A stretch of DNA of 47,500 nt from positions 1 to 47,500 of the forward strand of contig VGTB01000002.1 in the NCBI GenBank assembly GCA_016874835.1, in the 5' to 3' direction. The stretch is from Deltaproteobacteria bacterium (GTDB lineage: Bacteria > Desulfobacterota > Syntrophia > Syntrophales > UBA2185). A program made the translations under genes and the position numbers. Of this stretch, positions 44,370 to 47,500 are shown one piece after another. Within the stretch, counting starts at the first letter, position 1. Each line of letters starts with the position of its first letter. The notes below the pieces were generated by a model. The model saw nothing but the letters and a program-made list of their open reading frames with translations. It did no database searches and had not been told where the DNA came from.

Positions 44370-45320
44370 TTAATACATGACGGGCTTTTGATTGTTAATC
44401 GAGTCAAGAATTTTAAAAGACGGTACATTTAAAGACATATTCCCATCCTGGTCATTTTTTCCGTTATAGTAAGTGACAACTTTCCAGCATTCCTTATGCT
44501 CCATGAGTTCTTTGAGGAGAAGGTTGTTTAACTTATGACCGGATTTATATGCAATAAAATGACCGATGATCGGCATGCCCAGAAGAGAAAGGTCTCCGAT
44601 TGCATCCAGAATCTTGTGCTTGACAAATTCATCATGACACCTCAGGCCATCCTTATTAATGATCCTTCTTTCATCCAGGACCACGGCGTTTTTCAAGGAA
44701 CCTCCCAACGCAAGTCCTTTCGCCTGAAGATATTCGACATCCTTGAGAAAACCGAAAGTGCGCGCTGCGCAGATTTCCCGTTCATAGACCTCATCTGAAA
44801 ATGTCATATCATACGACTGCTTGCCTATGAGCGGATGTTCAAAGTCAATATCGTATGTGATTCTGAATTCAGCGGAGGGAACAATCTTTGCGGACCCATC
44901 TCTATCCGAAACGGAAACAGGTTTCTCGATCACCAGCAATTTCCTGCACTTTCCCTGCGTCTGTGTACCCACATCCTTTAATAAATTCACGAAGGGCAAT
45001 GAGCTTCCGTCCATAATAGGGACCTCGGGTGAATCAACTTCAACAATGGCATTATCCACACCCATCCCGCTGAACGCAGAGAGCAGATGTTCAACCGTCG
45101 AGACGCTTATCCCGTTGAGACCGATAGTAGTTGCCAATGTGGTACCCCGCACATTCTGGAAGTCTGCCTTCACAATATTATTACCATTCAAGTCGGTCCT
45201 TACGAAGGAGATACCAGAATCCACTCCCCCGGGCCTTATTTTCATACTTACCTTGCGCCCGGAGTGCAACCCTACGTTCCTGCAGCCTATTTCACATTTT
45301 ATTGTTCTCTGCTGATACAT
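44370..45320 (-). CDS. lpxC: UDP-3-O-acyl-N-acetylglucosamine deacetylase
   Basis: Zinc-dependent deacetylase that commits UDP-3-O-acyl-GlcNAc to lipid A synthesis, in the cytoplasm. 316 residues from the ATG at 45320, where the natural N-terminus QQRTIKCEIGCRNVGLHSG begins; a start at 45353 is also in frame. The zinc ligands are seen in EHLLSAFSG (about 78) and the later H-x3-D of ILDAIGDLSLLG with GHFIAYKSGHKLNNLL. Presence of LpxC with RfaE2 shows a lipopolysaccharide-bearing outer membrane. No neighbouring lpx gene occurs in the window. Confidence 0.95.
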   Translation of the reverse strand: MYQQRTIKCEIGCRNVGLHSGRKVSMKIRPGGVDSGISFVRTDLNGNNIVKADFQNVRGTTLATTIGLNGISVSTVEHLLSAFSGMGVDNAIVEVDSPEVPIMDGSSLPFVNLLKDVGTQTQGKCRKLLVIEKPVSVSDRDGSAKIVPSAEFRITYDIDFEHPLIGKQSYDMTFSDEVYEREICAARTFGFLKDVEYLQAKGLALGGSLKNAVVLDERRIINKDGLRCHDEFVKHKILDAIGDLSLLGMPIIGHFIAYKSGHKLNNLLLKELMEHKECWKVVTYYNGKNDQDGNMSLNVPSFKILDSINNQKPVMY

Positions 45321-45419
45321 GTGACGAATTACCCTGTAAAGGATGCGGTACAAATTGCAATAAACATACCACCAATCGGCCTGATAGCGATCGGCATGGA
45401 TGGAAGTGTTAACATATTA

Positions 45420-45425
45420 ATTATA
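45420..45425 (-). promoter_or_regulatory. candidate -10 element before lpxC
   Basis: A perfect TATAAT lies on the minus strand about 100 bases before the lpxC ATG. No good -35 hexamer stands 16-18 bases upstream of it, so the promoter is tentative. Confidence 0.3.
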
Positions 45426-45542
45426 CGGTCTATATAGTGACACACGATCCGCCTGGAGGACAAGGAACGTCATCCTGTCCGTGTGTTAAAAAAGACACAT
45501 TTATAATCCTTCCCTGTGATTTTTTACCCGACACCAGCACAA

Positions 45543-46079
45543 TTATGCCTTTACGGGGAAAAATCTCTCCTTCTCACTATAAATACAACCGCAATATGAC
45601 TGCCTGTACAGTCCCATCTCTTTGGAGCTCTTTACACCCTCGATCCAACCTTCACGGAAATCGTGATAATGAAACGGAATGCCTACTTCTTCCGCAACAT
45701 TCTCACCGACGCTTTTTATCATCTCGTGTCTTTGATACTTGCTGTATAACATGGTGGTCGTGAAACCTTTAAAATTTTCTTTTTTTGCGGTTAGTGCCGT
45801 TCGCCGTAATCGATCATAGTAACAGTAAAGACACCTGTCCTTTTCCCTGAACGCCACATTCCTTAAGAATTCTTCCATGGTGTAATCTTCCGAAAAGATC
45901 ACCCTTAATGCATCTTTCCCCGCATACTCCTCCACTGTAGCGAAACGCTTTTTGTATTCTGAATATGGATGAATGTTGGGATTATAGAAAAAGCCGCATA
46001 TGTCGTGCCCGTCACACCTTAATTTTTTTACGGTATAGACGGTGCACGGAGCACAACAAATATGCAGGAGAAGATTCAT
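45543..46079 (-). CDS. queH: epoxyqueuosine reductase QueH
   Basis: 178 residues of the QueH (former DUF208) family, which reduces epoxyqueuosine to queuosine in tRNA as an alternative to QueG. The iron-sulfur and metal cysteines are visible: HICCAPC at the N-terminus, DRCLYCYYDRL in the middle and SYCGCIYSE near the C-terminus. This is the complete cysteine set. It lies downstream of ruvB on the same strand, a common arrangement. The last step of tRNA queuosine synthesis is therefore oxygen-independent here. Confidence 0.93.
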   Translation of the reverse strand: MNLLLHICCAPCTVYTVKKLRCDGHDICGFFYNPNIHPYSEYKKRFATVEEYAGKDALRVIFSEDYTMEEFLRNVAFREKDRCLYCYYDRLRRTALTAKKENFKGFTTTMLYSKYQRHEMIKSVGENVAEEVGIPFHYHDFREGWIEGVKSSKEMGLYRQSYCGCIYSEKERFFPVKA

Positions 46080-46160
46080 GACGTATGATTTTGATTTCGA
46101 ATGTCCAGAGTCTTTCCATGAGGAAGCTCGCGTCAGGTAGTTGCTCTGCAGCGAATTTTT

Positions 46161-47186
46161 TTAAAAGAGATCCCTCTGGCTTGAGTTATTCCAGGCCTTT
46201 CCGAAATGCTCGTAGGCCATTTTCGTCGCAATCCTTCCCCTGGCCGTCCTCTGGAGATACCCTTCCTGAATCAGAAAGGGTTCATATATATCCTCGAGCG
46301 TCGTTTTTTCCTCACCAATCGCTGATGAAAGACTGTCAATTCCCACGGGACCGCCATTAAACCTTTCAATAACCGTCAGCAGTATCTTCCGGTCCATATG
46401 ATCAAATCCCTTGTGATCTACCTCAAACATGTTGAGTGCTTCGATCGCCAACCTTCTATCGATAGACCCATCTCCTCTCACCTGGGCATAATCCCTCACC
46501 CTTCTCAATAAACGGTTGGCGATACGGGGCGTTCCCCGCGAGCGATATGCCAATTCCGCTGCTCCTTCATCATCAAGCACGATGGATAATATTCCGGCAG
46601 ATCTTTTTACAATCACGGTGAGTTCCGCCGGCGTGTAGAAATCAAGCCTGAAACTCATCCCGAACCGATCACGCAAAGGAGAGGTCAACAGCCCCGCCCT
46701 CGTTGTTGCCCCCACCAGGGTAAATTTCGGTATCTGAAGCTTCATTGACCGGGCAGACGGACCCTGTCCGATGAGGATATCAATATGGTATTCTTCCATT
46801 GCCGGATATAATATTTCCTCAACGACATGAGAAAGCCTATGTATCTCATCTATAAAAAGGACATCTTTCTCATGCAGGTTTGTCAATATCGCGGCGAGAT
46901 CGCCCGGCCGCTCGATCACCGGACCGGAAGTCACTTTTATATCAACCCCCATCTCTCTTGACATGATATACGCAAGTGTCGTTTTCCCGAGACCCGGAGG
47001 ACCATAAAGGAGCGCATGATCAAGGACATCATGCCGTTTTAGGGCTGCCTCGATGAAAATCGAGAGGTTGCTTTTAATCTTTTCCTGTCCGACATATTCC
47101 ACCAGAGTCTTCGGACGGAGAGAATACTCGAAGCCTTTCTCCTCATCAATCGCCACAGGGCTGATCAGGGTCTTTTTCGTAACCAT
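46161..47186 (-). CDS. ruvB: Holliday junction branch migration helicase RuvB
   Basis: AAA+ motor that drives branch migration together with RuvA. 341 residues with Walker [12 protein letters not shown] near 61-71, the DEIHRL Walker B near 112-117, [19 protein letters not shown] sensor region and the C-terminal winged helix ([15 protein letters not shown]). Fully normal. It lies 64 bases downstream of ruvA. Confidence 0.97.
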   Translation of the reverse strand: MVTKKTLISPVAIDEEKGFEYSLRPKTLVEYVGQEKIKSNLSIFIEAALKRHDVLDHALLYGPPGLGKTTLAYIMSREMGVDIKVTSGPVIERPGDLAAILTNLHEKDVLFIDEIHRLSHVVEEILYPAMEEYHIDILIGQGPSARSMKLQIPKFTLVGATTRAGLLTSPLRDRFGMSFRLDFYTPAELTVIVKRSAGILSIVLDDEGAAELAYRSRGTPRIANRLLRRVRDYAQVRGDGSIDRRLAIEALNMFEVDHKGFDHMDRKILLTVIERFNGGPVGIDSLSSAIGEEKTTLEDIYEPFLIQEGYLQRTARGRIATKMAYEHFGKAWNNSSQRDLF

Positions 47187-47250
47187 GGCACATTCACCGT
47201 GAGCTCCGGAAAGAGCTTACAACACCTCCCTACTTTTCACTTTCATTCTT

Positions 47251-47500
47251 CTAACGTGACAGATGCTTCAGCGCTTTTTTCAATAACACATCCAGTGTCA
47301 ACGTTTCGGCTGATCCTTTGATGATGGTATCAATCACACTTTTGGCAGTATTGGACCTGTACCCGAGATTGATCAACGCCGACAGGGCATCGTTTTTCAT
47401 TGTCTCTCCCACCTGTGTTTCACCACTCCGTACATCTGCCGCTATGAAGGAATCAAGCTTCAGCACTTTATCTTTCAGCTCGACTACCATACGTTCGGCC
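47251..47500 (-). CDS. ruvA: Holliday junction protein RuvA, 3' part
   Basis: The frame is open to the right edge of the window; only the C-terminal 82 or so residues are here. AERMVVELKDKV is the end of the second helix-hairpin-helix region, and the remaining residues form the flexible linker and the three-helix RuvB-binding domain III (ALSALINLGYRSNTAKSVID). The 5' part lies beyond base 47500. The gene order ruvA-ruvB-queH is common. Confidence 0.88.
   Translation of the reverse strand, partial: AERMVVELKDKVLKLDSFIAADVRSGETQVGETMKNDALSALINLGYRSNTAKSVIDTIIKGSAETLTLDVLLKKALKHLSR

Overview
The window reads as a chromosome segment of a Gram-negative, anaerobic-type bacterium, most likely Desulfobacterota (old Deltaproteobacteria) near the Syntrophales. 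The outer-membrane genes (lpxC, ADP-heptose nucleotidyltransferase), an NtrY/NtrX pair beside a DUF4390 gene, a LonB-type protease, a DUF3568 lipoprotein, queH next to ruvAB and a propionyl-CoA-synthetase-like enzyme fit this. The placement is inferred from gene content; no rRNA or tRNA gene is visible. No insertion sequence, phage or CRISPR array was seen.

Left part (1-10.5 kb): thiD, thiN, tatD and a 51-codon small gene on the minus strand; then on the plus strand a multi-pass membrane protein, an enolase-superfamily enzyme, a crotonase-fold protein lacking both usual catalytic glutamates, and a patatin-like lipoprotein. A DUF3124 lipoprotein is split by a one-base frameshift in an A7 tract. 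A CPA2 cation/proton antiporter follows, preceded by a structured leader with a terminator-like hairpin, a good riboswitch candidate.

Middle part (10.5-23.5 kb) is the accessory region. It holds a triple-PAS histidine kinase and NarL-type regulator, a small ABM-domain gene whose in-frame ATG is followed at once by TAA, a sigma-70 paralogue with an eroded region 4.2, a stand-alone cache-domain protein and a PrpE-like acyl-CoA synthetase. About 1.2 kb of gene remains follow (TauE/SafE with a frameshift, an acyl-CoA synthetase C-terminus with an internal amber codon). Next come a strong promoter with a folded leader in front of an 85-aa orphan, an MddA/NnrU-like membrane methyltransferase, two Dpp/Opp-type permeases without partner subunits, and a sugar-isomerase-like TIM barrel.

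Right part (23.5-47.5 kb) is dense housekeeping: rsfS-comF-rfaE2-dksA-like-priA; a VOC protein; marC; fmt-rsmB-lipoprotein-MBL hydrolase-purC; a small helical-repeat protein overlapping dnaJ; lonB, a DUF3568 lipoprotein and an LPG-synthase-type membrane protein. On the minus strand are DUF4390-ntrY-ntrX, lpxC, queH, ruvB and the 3' part of ruvA. Several sigma-70-like promoters can be read by eye (fmt, dnaJ, lonB, DUF4390-ntrYX).

Most of the window is ordinary. The best leads are the antiporter leader RNA, the sigma factor with a degraded -35 recognition region, the frameshifted lipoprotein, the decaying 18.4-19.5 kb stretch with a live-looking promoter at its edge, and the MddA-like gene.
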